Source: Cladopsammia gracilis
Lineage: Eukaryota > Cnidaria > Anthozoa > Scleractinia > Dendrophylliidae
DNA: 64,000 nt
Reading direction: 5' to 3'
NCBI GenBank assembly: GCA_022457155.1
Contig: JAJGOT010000682.1
Location: forward strand, 64,501-128,500
Below are positions 53,473-64,000 of this stretch, one piece after another. A program made the translations under genes and the position numbers. The notes below the pieces were generated by a model. That model did no database searches, was not told the origin of the DNA, and worked only from the letters and a program-made list of their open reading frames with translations. How positions within the stretch are numbered: the first letter of the stretch is position 1; each line of letters starts with the position of its first letter.

Positions 53473-54641
53473 TCGTTGAATTGGACGGTCAGTGGCCCCT
53501 ACTTTTTCTTTAGATAATTTTCTTTTCCAACACAACACACTGACAGAAAACGAAAAAAAATATCTGTGACACACATCCCAAATATGGTTCGTCCATATTT
53601 TGGCAAACCATGCAATCAGAGTTTGTTGTTGAAAGTAATCATGCTGTGTTTTGCAGCTGGAGACTGCCAAGAATTATTCAAAAAGCAAAATGTCACATTT
53701 ATTGCTGTCTTCATTCATGGAACCAAAATAGTGTAAAACTGGTGTCAGGAGCGGGAAAGTGATGCAAATATAAATAACAAGAACGAAGAAATCATTTTGA
53801 AAACACAGGATGATGAAAGCAATGAAAGCAAAGCTCTGTTGCCATCAACCTCACCAACGGCAGATTATGAGTCATGCATGGACATCATCCTGGAGGTTTT
53901 ACACTCAATAAGGCAGCAGAATAGAAAACAAGGTTGGATTGACAAGAGCAGAAAATCAAGATTCAAGTACAGGAAATGTTGCAATGCTTTGAAGAACTGG
54001 GACATGTGAAAAAGCTCAAGCAGCTCAATTTGAGACCAAACTGTCATAAACTGACAGTAAATATGAACACTTTGGAGGAAGAATTCACAAACATCAAAAG
54101 GTTCAAGGAGACACAAGAGAAGTTCAACTTGCAGCAGAACAATGCATTAAAGAATATTGAGGAGAAATTAAATGCCACGCTTATCACGAAACATCCTATG
54201 CATGTTAAAGTAGAAACTTCTACTTCTTTGAAATCAAGCTTTTTTACCTCTAGCCTCCAAGTTTTCTTTGCCCCTCAGTTTATAGTGGAGATCCCAATAA
54301 TCAATGGCCAATTTAAAAATCCGCTTCATTTGATGGCAAATCAGTGGGAGTCTAACATCGCTCAGTTCAAAATTGTCGTAGATACCTGAAAGACTATTAG
54401 GAACCAGTTGCAGCTTTTGAGAGCAGATTTGGATCAGCACAGCAACAGAACTTTATCTCTCCAAGTTTAAGAGTAGATTGCGACCTCGTGCTGACCTTTT
54501 GGGGTGAGCAGTTTATCCCCTCAATCTATGTGTGCATATTGCATTCTCAGAAAAGAAAGCTTTCTTTCCATATGAAGCACATGAAAATCGACTCATCACT
54601 CGTATTTTTAGAATTTATTTTCGAACAAACATTGCTTTTAG
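53473..54641. other. Unassigned; partial open frame at 53797-54389
   Basis: Two overlapping + frames (53797-54009, 53976-54389) encode charged helical text (TLEEEFTNIKRFKETQEKFN) that may be coiled coil. I do not recognise it. The sequence up to 54641 ends where the piggyBac-like start begins. Confidence 0.35.
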
Positions 54642-55500
54642 ATGGCGTCACAAAATCAAAGACAAAGGAGAGCACCAGAAAGATGCAGAATTTCGTTAGC
54701 AATACCATTCGGGGAAGAAGATTCTGATCTTAAACTGGAAGAAAATGAAGTTGAACAGGCTGGCGAGTTCAGATCTGTGACAAACCCTTACCTCAGTTCC
54801 AGTGATGAAGAACTTGACGAGCCTCAGAGAAGACGAAGAAAGAGACAAAGGCCAAATACAGAAGCTGCAAATGTTTCTGATCCCACAAATTCGTCAGAAA
54901 GTGAGGAATATGACCCAGATTCTCAATCGCATTTGTTCTCAGATGATGACAATGAAGAAAAGTTTGTTATCTTTCCAAATCCGGACTTTGAATGACAAGA
55001 ACGCAAAGCTGAAATAAGTCCTTCTCCACCTTGTACAGCCGACTGGACTGAAAACAGAACAACCCGACGATTTGTCTGCCTTGAACTTTTTTCAGCTCTT
55101 TTTACACGTGGAACTGCTTGAATATCTTGTCTGTGAAATGAACAGATTTGCTGGAAAAAGAACCTCTGAATGCTTCAGAATTCAAAGTTTGGCTGGGTCT
55201 TCTGATTGCAATGGGAATTCATCTGCTTCTCCAAATTGCCAACTACTGTTATGGAGAGTGGGTTGTTGGAGTGGAGTGCAATCATTTGCTTCAGTAATGG
55301 AAAGAGAAGATCGTTTCCTTGTCATTCTACGGTATTTACAAGTGATAAGTTGGCAAGAAGAGACAGCTTGTGTCATACAAAGGGAAAATTTTTTAGATGG
55401 TATGTTGGATATGGTTCGACATGAGTAATTTTCCATATCAGAAGAACTTAAGTACGTTTATGTTATCGACCAAGCGCGAGTTCAAAATGCCGGCTGGATA
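54642..55500 (+). pseudogene. PiggyBac-like transposase, N-terminal part
   Basis: ATG 54642 opens an acidic N-terminus (YLSSSDEELDEP, SSESEEYDPDSQ) that ends at TGA 54993. The next pieces, in changing frames, read LFLHVELLEYLVCEMNRFAG, VWLGLLIAMGIHLLLQIANY and REDRFLVILRYLQ. They match the start of the DDE_Tnp_1_7 domain of piggyBac transposases (the NRYA, MGI and RF-x-x-ILRYL blocks). The catalytic Asp residues would lie further on and are not recognisable. The C-terminal Cys-rich domain is absent. Confidence 0.65.
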
Positions 55501-56109
55501 AGTTCAAGTTCAAGTTCAAAATAGACTGTAGAACGAGGTCAATATTCACCCATCTTGCCTGAACAAGCTTGGTCAATAAAGCATTTATCTTATGGCCAAA
55601 AAGAGAACTGTTTCTTGCGGACAGACTCGAGAAATCCTATCAGGCAATATTGGGGAACTAATGATCCAAGCACTGAATGCTAGTGTGCTGGGTTTTAGTA
55701 TTTTTTAACGCCAGTGTTTCTGATTGAAGGATTTTTTCGTTTAGGGAGCTGAGAAGAATTATTTACGTCCCTTTTTCTGGGATGTCCATCCGGGGGACAA
55801 CTGCAGAAGACATAAAAGCCCATATACAGTTCAAAAACTTCCTTGAGTCGGGAGAGCTATCTTCCGCCATCAGAATGGTAGTTAGACTGGGGAAGTGTTT
55901 TGCTTCTTCGGGCATAACTGAAATAACAGATACTTATCTGCCCTGGGTCAGTAAACATCTTCAAGGAACCATACACAATCGCATTGTGGTTTTGCATGGC
56001 AGCAAGTCACTTGTACAAATCTCACTTAAGTGCATTCATTATTTAAATACTAAACATTTGTTTCCTCAGTTCGAAGAATACAATAACGAAAATTTGTTAT
56101 TCAAATAAT
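55501..56109. other. No recognisable gene
   Basis: A 108-codon + frame at 55782-56108 has no family signature that I know; it may be a decayed continuation of the piggyBac-like gene. No other feature seen. Confidence 0.35.
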
Positions 56110-56330
56110 TGACACTAATGTTGAACCTTGTGTAGATTTCTACAAGGAAACTGATCGTTATTCTTTTAGACAAACTAACGAGGTAACTCTTAGGATGAGA
56201 TATACAAGAACGAATATTCTTAAGTATAGTTATTTTTATAGGGTTGTTGGCACATGGAACTCCCTACCGGAATACATTCGTAGGCCAGCAAGTTTTAAAT
56301 TCTTTTAAAGTATTAGACAGTCAAAAAGTT
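56110..56330 (+). pseudogene. 3' end of a LINE ORF2
   Basis: Text FYKETDRYSFRQTNEVTLRM and then YFYRVVGTWNSLPEYIRRPA, SFKFF. The F-x-R-x-V-x-x-W-N-S-L-P block is the usual end of ORF2 in CR1/L2/RTE-type LINEs of invertebrates. Only the last about 70 residues are present. It is a different clade from LINE 1 and LINE 2. Confidence 0.6.
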
Positions 56331-57609
56331 TTTTATGGATAAGTATATGCTGTTTAGTCCAGCAGATTGGTGCAGAATTTTAGGTGAACTGTGGGATTTA
56401 CGGTAAAAGCACCAAATTGGCACACAGGCAGAGATACATTAATTATTAATTTTCGCTATGGACCCTAATTTGCATAACATAAGGTAGAAGTTCGGCCCAC
56501 TGGTTGGTTAGCGTGAAAACGAGGCTAACTCGCAACTTGCGTGTTAGTGTGTTAGAGTTTTGTATATGAGGCAGTAATGCTCACAAATGACAATTGATAA
56601 CCAAAAAAGGTTTTCACCACAAGAAATAGGGAAAAAGAGGATTATTTTGGCTGCTATGAAGTATTTTACATCAGCTCAGCACAGCAACAGTGCAGCACAG
56701 TAACAGTATAAGCCTTCGTATGATGATATCAAATATATGGCTAGCTTTTTATTCCAAAAAAATTTTTAACGATTAAAAGGTATGATGATTTGATCTTTCT
56801 GAGGTCATTTTCAGGTATGAAATATTAATACACTTTCGGTAGGCAAAATATAAAACGCAGAAAAGCTTAAACAAACAGTAGACTTTGCAAATATTAAGCA
56901 TTAATAAAGCGATAAAATCCTTAAAACGTTCAAAAGATCGACATTTACAGCGTTTAAATACTCTTACATACAAGTTTGCAATAAACAACCGTAATTTAAC
57001 CACTGTAATCTGTATCACTTTTTTACCATTGTGTAGTCTGTGCTTGGCTTGGTTACCATGCTCACAGTCAACTTACAGTTCTCAAAGTTTTGGTTTGGTT
57101 TGGAAAACAACAGCGATTTTTTGTAATTTCTTCTGCTTCTTACAACGTCAATTTCTTTCTCAGTGCTACATGGAGGCAAGAAAATTAATATCTTACCACA
57201 ATTCTTCAACAGAATCTTATTTTACAAGCGAAGAGAAACAATTTTGGAAAGACGATAAATACCACGTGCAAGAAACGAGCTTGGAGCAATTCGACTTCAA
57301 TTCACTTCCATTAATATGAATTGAATTTAAGCCCATTATTCATTTCATTATGTACTAAATACAATTAATACTAGGCCGAGGAACTCTTTTATAGTTCATT
57401 CAAAAACTCATTAATAATTCATAAGCCCATTACCCAATCAAATGGTAGATAATACATCACGTGCAGGGACTTTATATCGATGAACCTCATCCTTATTAGC
57501 ATGCGGTGTTTTATCAGATATAAATACACTGCACGTGACTTATGAATATTAATTAATTATCAACACAGAAACTGACACAACAAATGGTGGGAACATATTT
57601 AATGTTCTT
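56331..57609. other. Unassigned region with one uncertain open frame and an inverted repeat
   Basis: A 144-codon + frame at 56885-57319 contains one strongly hydrophobic stretch (VICITFLPLCSLCLAWLP), which could be a membrane helix from a receptor tail. I do not recognise it and do not call it a gene. At 57450-57550, CACGTGCAG and CTGCACGTG bracket AT-rich text, and GTTTTATCAGATATAAA lies inside, probably a small MITE. Confidence 0.35.
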
Positions 57610-57933
57610 TCAACAAATTTCACACACAGTAAATTTACTTTTCTCTTTGCACAGTTCTTCGACAAATTTAATTAGCCAAAAGTTCAGTGATTCAGCCGTC
57701 ATAGTGGCTATATCAGTGTCCAGGCGCTGTACTTCAGACTTGTCAGTTGTGAAGGTGCAAGGTGGTTCGATTGCTGGATTTTTGTTTTCCCTACCATTCT
57801 GCCATTCTACTAAAAGTTTCACTGACCACTTTGTCACTGCACGTGTCGACTTAGGGATAGCATTCTTGATTAAATTCTTCTCTTCTTTGGCATTTTTAGG
57901 CTTCCGAAAAACTCTGGAACAGGACGCCATGTC
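57610..57933 (-). pseudogene. Crypton/DUF3504-like first exon
   Basis: From an ATG near 57930 on the - strand, an uninterrupted frame reads MASCSRVFRKPKNAKEEKNL, then IPKSTRAVTKWSVKLLVEWQ and MTAESLNFWLIKFVEELCKE. This is the N-terminal SAM-like DNA-binding part of the tyrosine-recombinase-derived family found in Crypton elements, ZMYM and related genes. The similarity stops at AAA followed by GTAAAT, a plausible splice donor, where such genes often have an exon end. No second exon is seen in the next kilobase to the left. It could be a remnant, or the first exon of a gene whose rest has been displaced. Confidence 0.55.
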
Positions 57934-57966
57934 CTCTTCGGTTAGTAGAAGAAAAGTACAAAACAC

Positions 57967-58316
57967 GTGTGAGATTTGATTTTCTTGCCTACTAATTTAA
58001 TCCCTAATGTTTTTCTCGTATGCTAATTTCTAACGTTAACAAAAGCATAATTGTTATGAACTCTCTTGATACAAGCTTTTCCAAGAATGTTTTTGAAGCC
58101 ATTCAAAAAACTCGCAGCACGTGTTTTATGAGGTCAAAAACCACTCGGCTATGCCTCGTGGTTTTAAACCCGATAAAACACTCCTGCTCGTTTTTTAAAC
58201 ATTACGTAACTTTTATTGATCAGTACCTTTTTTGTTTTGATCATGCAGCCTGACATAACATGATTCTTGTGGTGTGCTTATGCATTGTTATTGTATTTGG
58301 CTCTGACGTATCCTCG
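57967..58316. other. No gene; contains a CACGTG-type inverted repeat
   Basis: Around 58118-58200 there are AGCACGTGTTTTATGAGG and CGATAAAACACTCCTGCTCG around a CCACTCGGC...GCCTCGTGG core, a small inverted-repeat element of the same kind as that near 57450-57550. Confidence 0.45.
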
Positions 58317-58727
58317 ATGGCCAAACAAGACGAGGATGCTGTTTCCTTGGACTGGGAAAAATGTATTTTGTGTTAGGAAACAACGAAGGACCAGCTCCGA
58401 TGTCAAGGGAATTCTCGCAGATCAGATATTGAATGTGGGACAGGGTATAATACTTTAGCGGACAGTATTCAAAAATTCAATGAGCTAGGACTTATGCCGA
58501 TACCTCTAGATATTGAAAAGTTGGATGAAGGCGTTAGCATACCAGCAATGCTGATGAAGCGAAAAGCGAAATGGCATAAAACTTGTAGAAACAAATTTAG
58601 TGACATGAAGCTAAAAAGAGCAGAAAAACGAAAGAATCAAGATGATTTGGCAAGTTCCCATGTAAAGTCTAAATTCACTAGACAAAGCTTTGGTGCAGTA
58701 TTTTCGACGACTAAAGAAGTTAGATAG
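58317..58727 (+). pseudogene. N-terminal part of a multicopy cnidarian gene family of unassigned function
   Basis: From ATG 58317: DAVSLDWEKCILC, a stop (TAG), then in a second frame GYNTLADSIQKFNELGLMPI and AKWHKTCRNKFSDMKLKRAE. The C-x-x-C and later H-x-x-C spacing suggests a zinc-binding N-terminal domain. The continuation is at 61034-64000, beyond the Penelope pair and microsatellites. I recall this family as highly repeated in coral and Hydra genomes with no known function. Confidence 0.6.
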
Positions 58728-58734
58728 TAAAGAA

Positions 58735-58914
58735 GTATTTTTCGTTTGTCTCACGATGTAGTCACTTTCGATGTGGATCGCGACGTCACCTTATGAAGCA
58801 CGATGCTCTGCTGTGATTGGTTGGTTTTCAACAGCTGTGACTGGTGCATTTTGATCTTCGTTGTTTCGGCAAATTGTCCCCTCAGCGGTCCGCAGTCGTA
58901 CGGCTCTCCTGTTG

Positions 58915-58967
<53 letters not shown>

Positions 58968-59340
58968 CCTGTTGATGTTGTCAGGGTTAAGTCTTATGTG
59001 GATCGCCTCTTTGACCCTGCGTGTGTACCAATGAGGATCACGATCAATAAACTTTACTTCATTCCAAAGCGGGTGGTGTCCGGTGTTGTGGGCGTGCTCT
59101 GAAACGGCGGAGGTCTGGGTACGGACGAATCGGATGTCTCGGTCATGCTCTTTTATTGTCTTGCATAGGTCTTCCAGTCTCGCTGATATAAACTTTACCG
59201 CATTCACAGGGAATTCTGTAAACCACGCCATCTTGTTTAGTCTGGTCAACAGCATCTTTAGGCCGTACTAGGTGTGATCTAAGTGTAGTCTCGTAACAAA
59301 ACCCTCTGTTATCTCCAAGGAGAAAAAACATCTGTCATCT
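58735..59340 (-). mobile_element. Penelope-like GIY-YIG fragment, left arm of an inverted pair
   Basis: On the - strand: KDAVDQTKQDGVVYRIPCEC, GKVYISETGRPMQ, RTQTSAVSEHAHNTGHHPLW and YTRRVKEAIHIRLNPDNINR. It is about 95 percent identical by eye to the right arm at 59500-60135 but in reverse orientation, and it has a frameshift after the GIY-YIG start. At its outer end a 54-base stretch present in the right arm (60035-60088) is missing. Confidence 0.8.
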
Positions 59341-59853
59341 GTTCTTGTTTTTAATGGTTATCCTTTTTCTTTCTTGCAGAAACTTACCAAGACCAGAAAA
59401 CCCAACACCAGTGCTGAGCCCACGACCGAGTTCAAATCTACTGCGGTTTTACCTTATATCAAAGGTCTGTCCGAACAACTTCACCGCTGCCTACAACAAC
59501 AAGGCGTACGCGCTGTTTTCAAGTCGGAGACTACACTTAGATCACACCTAGTATGGCCTAAAGACGCTGTTGACCCGACTAAACAAGATGGCGTGGTTTA
59601 CAGAATTCCCTGTGAATGCAGTAAAGTTTATATCGGCGAGACTGGAAGACCTATGCAAGACAGAATAAAAGAGCATGACCGAGACATCCGATTCGCCCGT
59701 ACCCAGACCTCCGCCGTTTCAGAGCACGCCCACAACACCGGACACCACCTGCTTTGGAATGAAGTAAAGTTTATTGATTGTGATCCTCATTGGTACACAC
59801 GCAGGGTCAAAGAGGCGATCCACATAAGACTTAACCCTAACAACATCAACAGG

Positions 59854-59906
<53 letters not shown>

Positions 59907-60135
59907 CAGGAGAGCCGTACGACTGCGGACTGCCGAGGGGACAATTTGCCGAAACAACGAAGATCAAAATGCACCAGTCACAGCTGTTGAAAACCAACCA
60001 ATCACAGCAGAGCATCGTGATTCATAAGGTGACGCGTAACCAGTCGACCCCATCGCCTGAAGAAGACTAGCAGTATGCAGTCGAAACGTCGCGATCCACA
60101 TTGAAAGTGACTACATCGTGAGACAAACGAAAAAT
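59341..60135 (+). mobile_element. Penelope-like element, 3' part with intact GIY-YIG frame, right arm
   Basis: An open frame from 59374 to 60027 (217 residues) has a linker (VLPYIKGLSEQLHRCLQQQG), KDAVDPTKQDGVVYRIPCEC, the GIY-YIG core KVYIGETGRPMQDRIKEHDR with catalytic R, and HAHNTGHHLLWNEVKFIDCD, then the family tail NINRDSGIEIPEAWMP. This is the endonuclease of Penelope-like retroelements; RT is absent. It is joined head to head with 58735-59340, giving arms of about 600 bp. Confidence 0.8.
60057..60096 (+). ncRNA. Candidate degenerate hammerhead-ribozyme motif
   Basis: CTGAAGA (60057-60063) fits the core C-U-G-A-N-G-A. GACT/AGTC (60065-60068, 60079-60082) with inner GCA/TGC can form stem II, and GAAA (60083-60086) follows. 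CG-TCG-CG can form a tiny stem III before an ATC that fits the cleavage rule. There is one extra base before stem II and one bulge after stem III, and I see no good stem I, so a working ribozyme is doubtful. Hammerhead motifs at the ends of Penelope elements are known. Confidence 0.3.
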
Positions 60136-61033
60136 ACTTCTTTACTAGTGTGTTCACCACGATGAACAACAACCCTTATTACGAAAGAAGTTGGATGTTT
60201 TTTCTGCTCTGGTGCCTCGGGTACCCTTCATCAAGCGTCCACTTTTAACATAGATGTTGCAGTTAATTTTTCTGTTCAGTTAATGTTAAATTTTAACTAG
60301 TGAATTCTTTTTAACTAGTTTATTTTTTTAACCAGTTAATTTTTTTCTATGTTATTTTTCTTTAACTAGTTAATCTTTTTCTGAACTAGTAAAATTGTTA
60401 TGACTAGTTAGTTTTTCAAACATTCTGGGTATTTTTAATCCAAGTTATTTTTTCATGGATGAAGTGTATGTTGGGCTTCTAAGGTTATTGGTTTGGCCTA
60501 AGTGAAATAAATTAAGGGTTAGAGTTAGGTTAGGGTTTTGGTGACTTACCATCACAACTGTAAGGGTTCTTAAAGCGGCCAGGGTATACTGATTAGGCCT
60601 AAGCATTATGGATTAAGGGTTAGGGTCACTTACTATCTATGACAACTACAACAAATAAATAAATGCCCCTTTAATAATATCTGTTTGTTCAACTACAATT
60701 TCACACTGAAGGGAGGGGAAGGGAGGGGAAGGGAGGGGAGGGGAAGGGAAGGGAAGGGAAGGGAAGGGAAGGGAGGGGAAGGGAGGTAGGACTAAGGGGT
60801 AGGGAGACAGGAAGGAAAATAGAGAAATAGCGAGCAGAACAAAATTTCCCTTTTTTTGACGTTTTTGTTTGTTTTTAAACCCCCCCCAAAAAAAACCATG
60901 CCCCAATTTTTTTAACCACACCCCATAAAGAAAATCCCTTTTCAGACAGTTGATAGAAAAATAAACTAATTAAAATTTAAAATTAACTGAAAATTTTTTT
61001 AACTACAACATAGATGCAAGGGTCCGAGAGTGT
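60136..61033. repeat. Low-complexity block: AACTAGTT words, TTAGGG-like words, GGGAA microsatellite
   Basis: Bases 60290-60420 repeat ACTAGTTA-type palindromic words. Bases 60520-60640 hold scattered GGGTTAG words but no regular telomere array. Bases 60711-60790 are an almost pure (GGGAA)n/(GGGGAA)n run, G-rich on the + strand. No gene. This block separates the two parts of the multicopy-family pseudogene. Confidence 0.7.
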
Positions 61034-64000
61034 GCGCATCAGCTCCAAGATGAGCTCCTACTCGCAAAACTAAGTTCTGGTGATTTGATCTCTCAGGAAG
61101 CTGTGTATCATGCAAAGTGCTTGGTGTCGCTCTATAACAAGGCAGAGAGATTAAACCAGAATCCTGCAAGCAGTGATGAGAAGATAATCCAGGGTATGGC
61201 CCTTAGCACAGCTCGTTGCATATATTGAGGAAACACGTGCAGAGACCACGATAGCATTCCCATATTTACGCTAGCAGAGCTCACAGCCATGTACGCCCAT
61301 TTCCTGAAACACTATGGAAGTGATCTTTCAGGTCGTGTACACTCCACTGACCTAAAGGAGAGAATTTTAGCAACTGTTCCAGGCTTGCAGGCACACAAGA
61401 AAGTCGAGACATAGTGATGGCATTCAGTGAGGATGTCGGTAAAGCCCTCGACGCGATTCGTTTTAGGGATTTTGACGACGAAGCAATAATCCTACTTAAA
61501 ACACGCAAGATAATCCGTTGGGATATAATAGCCATGAAAACGCAATTCAGTGGAACATTTGAAAACAGTTTTCAACAAGATTCAATTCCACAGTCGCTTA
61601 AAACACAAGATATTAAACCTCCATCTAGCCATATGAGTGAAGTGCAACCTACACTAAGTATATCACAACTAATGCTTTTCAATACTAGCACACAGCGTCA
61701 TAGTAGTGGAGCAACTGGTTCCTCTAATTATCACTCTCGAGATCGCGAACCACCACTGCCCATATATCTAGGCCTCATGACCCATGCAGAAACAAGAAAG
61801 CGGACACTTGTCGACAAACTGTACAGTCTTGGATTGTCAATCTCATATGACAGGGTGTTGGAGTTATCTACTGACTTGGGCAATAGTGTTTCCTCACGGT
61901 TTGAGTCTGAGGGCATTGTTTGCCTGCCCAAGCTTAATACAGGAGTGTTTACAACAGCGGCTATGGATAACAACCATAACCCAACATCTACGACTGCTCA
62001 AGGTGCTTTTCATGGAACTTGTTAAGCCTGCCATTCTCCCTGAGAATGAACCCGTTGTTCCGCCTCTTCGAGTGTCATTTGTGAGCAATTGCCTTGAAAT
62101 GACACAAGATTTTAGCTTGGAGTACAAATGGTTGGACCATGGAAGAGATAAAGGAAATATCATGGGCAGCATATCATGCAAATCAACTCCATCCTCAATG
62201 CCCATTGGATACGACCTCAGTACTTCAGCTCTTTCAAGAGGAGGCTGTCTCACCAGCTATGATTTGTCATGCAATGGACGTAGTTATCAAGGTGGTCAAA
62301 TATCTTAATCCAGGACAGACACCCGTGCTTGCTTGTGATCAACCAATCTATGCATTGGCTAAGAAGATTCAGTGGAACTGGCCATCCACTTATGGAGAAA
62401 GTAGCATTGTCATGATGTTTGGAGGTTTGCATACTAAGCTTGCCGCTCTCAAGGCATTGGGGAGCTGGATTGCAGGTTGTGGTTGCACAGCTGCATTAGT
62501 ACAAGCTGGCATAACTCCTGGAACAGCCGACTCTTTTCTCAAGGCGTCACATGTTTCACGCACCCGACACGCCCACCAGATTACTGCTTGTGCTTTGTAT
62601 ATATTGATGGATAACGCCTACAAGAACTACTGCGAGAGCATTTCTGAAGGTGAAGAACCCAAAACGTTCATGGAGTGGTGAAAGCAGACAGAGCTGGCTA
62701 GTCCTCAGTTCCACTACTGGTCTCTCACCCTTCACTTTGAGCTTACCATACTAATTTATGTAAAGTCTCTTCAAGAGGGAAACTTCGAACTATACAAAGA
62801 GTCATGTAAAGCACTTGCACCCTGTTTTTTTGCATTAGACCGCACAAACTACGCTAGATGGTTGCCCATCCACATTCGCGACATAGAGTCCCTTGATAAG
62901 AAATTACCTGATGTGGCAGCACAATTCAAGAATGGCCATTTTGTTGTGAACAAGACAAACCGGGCACTCTCCGCACTACCCATCAACCAAGCCCATGAGC
63001 AGAACAATAAAGTTGTGAAAGGGGATGGTGGTATTGCCTTACGGAGAGCCCAACTCAGTTAATGCGTTGGATGGTGTCAGGGCCAGAGATGTCTAGAGTC
63101 ATTAACGAATTTGAGATTTCCCAGGAATTGCTAAAGTCAAAACCCGACAATAGAAAGCATCGACACCACGAAGAAACAAGAGGAATGCAAAGCTCTTTCC
63201 AAAGTCAGGTCCAATCTCTGTGCGATGTAATCAGTGAGATGGGTAACCCTTTCTTAGACCAGAGTGGGGACTTGCTCCTCTTAGATACGCGAGACCTTAT
63301 GGATGCCACAGTTGTGAGAACAGTGAGAACTGTAGAGGAACTAGGCAAGAGGCAATTTCAGGAGTTTTGCAAGGCCAGGCTTGACGAGCGAAAAATCTCG
63401 CTTTTCGATGTTATCAAGATGCAGTTACTTAGTAGTCCTCCAGCTTAAGAGACAACTAAGGATAAGATGAAAATAGCATTACTAAAGAGCAACTGTTCCT
63501 TGTTTTCGTGCCTTTAAATCTCACCTCAGGTTAGAGAAGGTGACTTAGCTTCTTTTCTCACGAGAACCAGAGTTTCCGCCTTTCCTGTCTCAGTATGGAA
63601 ATCTAAGATCAGGAAACAAGTCAGCTTTGCTATTCTGTTTGGAGAGGTTGTATCCTGCTAAAGCGGAAAAGCCTTCCGTTGATGTTCTGTTATTAGGATG
63701 GGGCAGCCATTGTGAACATGCTTAAACCCACTGGAGCTTGCAGGACGTTTGAAGAATACAGTCGGTCTGTCTTTATATCATTCGTGACCAGGGAGCTTGA
63801 GAAAGTCCACAGAGTAGATGTGGTGTGGGACAGATATCTCCCAGACAGTCTGAAGGATTGTACAAGAAGAAAAAGAGGAAAGTGCAGATGACGACGAGTC
63901 CAGCGGGACACAAAGATTCCAGGAAATTGGGCTGTCTTCCTGAGAGTGGACGATAACAAGGTGGAGCTTTTCCATTACCTGGCTGAGCAACTTATCACAA
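61034..64000 (+). pseudogene. Main part of the multicopy cnidarian family gene, decayed, runs off the window
   Basis: Text in order: VRECAHQLQDELLLAKLSSG (61034), DSIPIFTLAELTAMYAHFLK, FDDEAIILLKTRKIIRWDII (about 61470), PLPIYLGLMTHAETRKRTLV (about 61755), a loss near 62025-62140, EISWAAYHANQLHPQCPL, PGQTPVLACDQPIYALAKKI, VMMFGGLHTKLAALKALGSW, GTADSFLKASHVSRTRHAHQ, then RWLPIHIRDIESLDKKLPDV, LPINQAHEQNNKVVKGDGG, RWMVSGPEMSRVINEFEISQ and, after 63500, FSHENQSFPPFLSQYGNLRS and RVDVVWDRYLPDSLKDCTRR. Frame breaks occur near 61230, 61405, 62025, 62681 (TGA), 63035, 63450 and 63700. The D-Q-P and GGLHT blocks could belong to an RNase H-like core, but that is a guess. The function is unknown. Confidence 0.62.

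Noticed and set aside
56885..57319. Membrane receptor tail
   Set aside because: One hydrophobic stretch is not enough; no conserved receptor motif or exon structure is visible.
60520..60640. Interstitial telomere array
   Set aside because: GGGTTAG words are scattered and irregular, with no run of even three perfect TTAGGG units.

Overview
This window looks like nuclear DNA of an early-branching animal, most likely an anthozoan cnidarian such as a stony coral. That is inferred from the gene families: SAP-SWIM-YqaJ genes, MULE remnants, Penelope-like elements, L1/Tx1-like LINEs, and a multicopy family of unassigned function that I associate with corals and Hydra. There is no bacterial operon structure, no rRNA and no functional tRNA. 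Almost every recognisable coding segment belongs to a transposable element or a decayed multicopy gene, so this is a repeat-dense region with no clear single-copy host gene.

0-7.9 kb: a decayed SAP-SWIM-YqaJ gene, a 0.7-kb TTAA-flanked inverted-repeat element, and a decayed BEL/Pao-like gag.

7.9-34.1 kb: a nest of insertions in four layers. The outer layer is an L1/Tx1-like LINE on the + strand (LINE 1). Its ORF1 carries a small MITE and a second copy of the TTAA element, which is itself interrupted by a 3.1-kb BEL/Pao retrotransposon with two identical 128-bp LTRs, an intact Gag and an intact integrase, but no protease, RT or RNase H. LINE 1 ORF2 is split at 16858/32711 by a LINE on the - strand (LINE 2), with a 14-bp target duplication. 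LINE 2 is in turn split, inside its endonuclease, by a 10.6-kb DNA transposon (20366-30989; 30-bp terminal inverted repeats, AAAT target duplication). That transposon carries a DUF7869-like DDE transposase gene and a five-exon gene for a coiled-coil protein with a C-terminal BEN domain. It also holds subterminal 11-bp minisatellites, a 0.66-kb foldback element and a three-copy array of about 600 bp. It is the most interesting object in the window.

34.1-43.5 kb: decayed pieces of a tyrosine-recombinase-like/SANT gene, a tRNA-derived SINE dimer, a KRBA2-like integrase fragment, several tandem arrays, and a Penelope-like GIY-YIG fragment bounded by inverted termini.

43.0-52.0 kb: a MULE-like pseudogene (- strand) split by a Ty3/Gypsy LTR element (43508-51785). 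The gag of that element is interrupted by a Penelope-like RT, a HIRAN-like fragment and a pogo-like transposase.

52.0-64.0 kb: a MITE with perfect 17-bp inverted repeats, a piggyBac-like pseudogene, a LINE tail, a Crypton/DUF3504-like first exon, and a decayed copy of the multicopy cnidarian family. The last is split by a head-to-head pair of Penelope 3' fragments and runs off the right edge.
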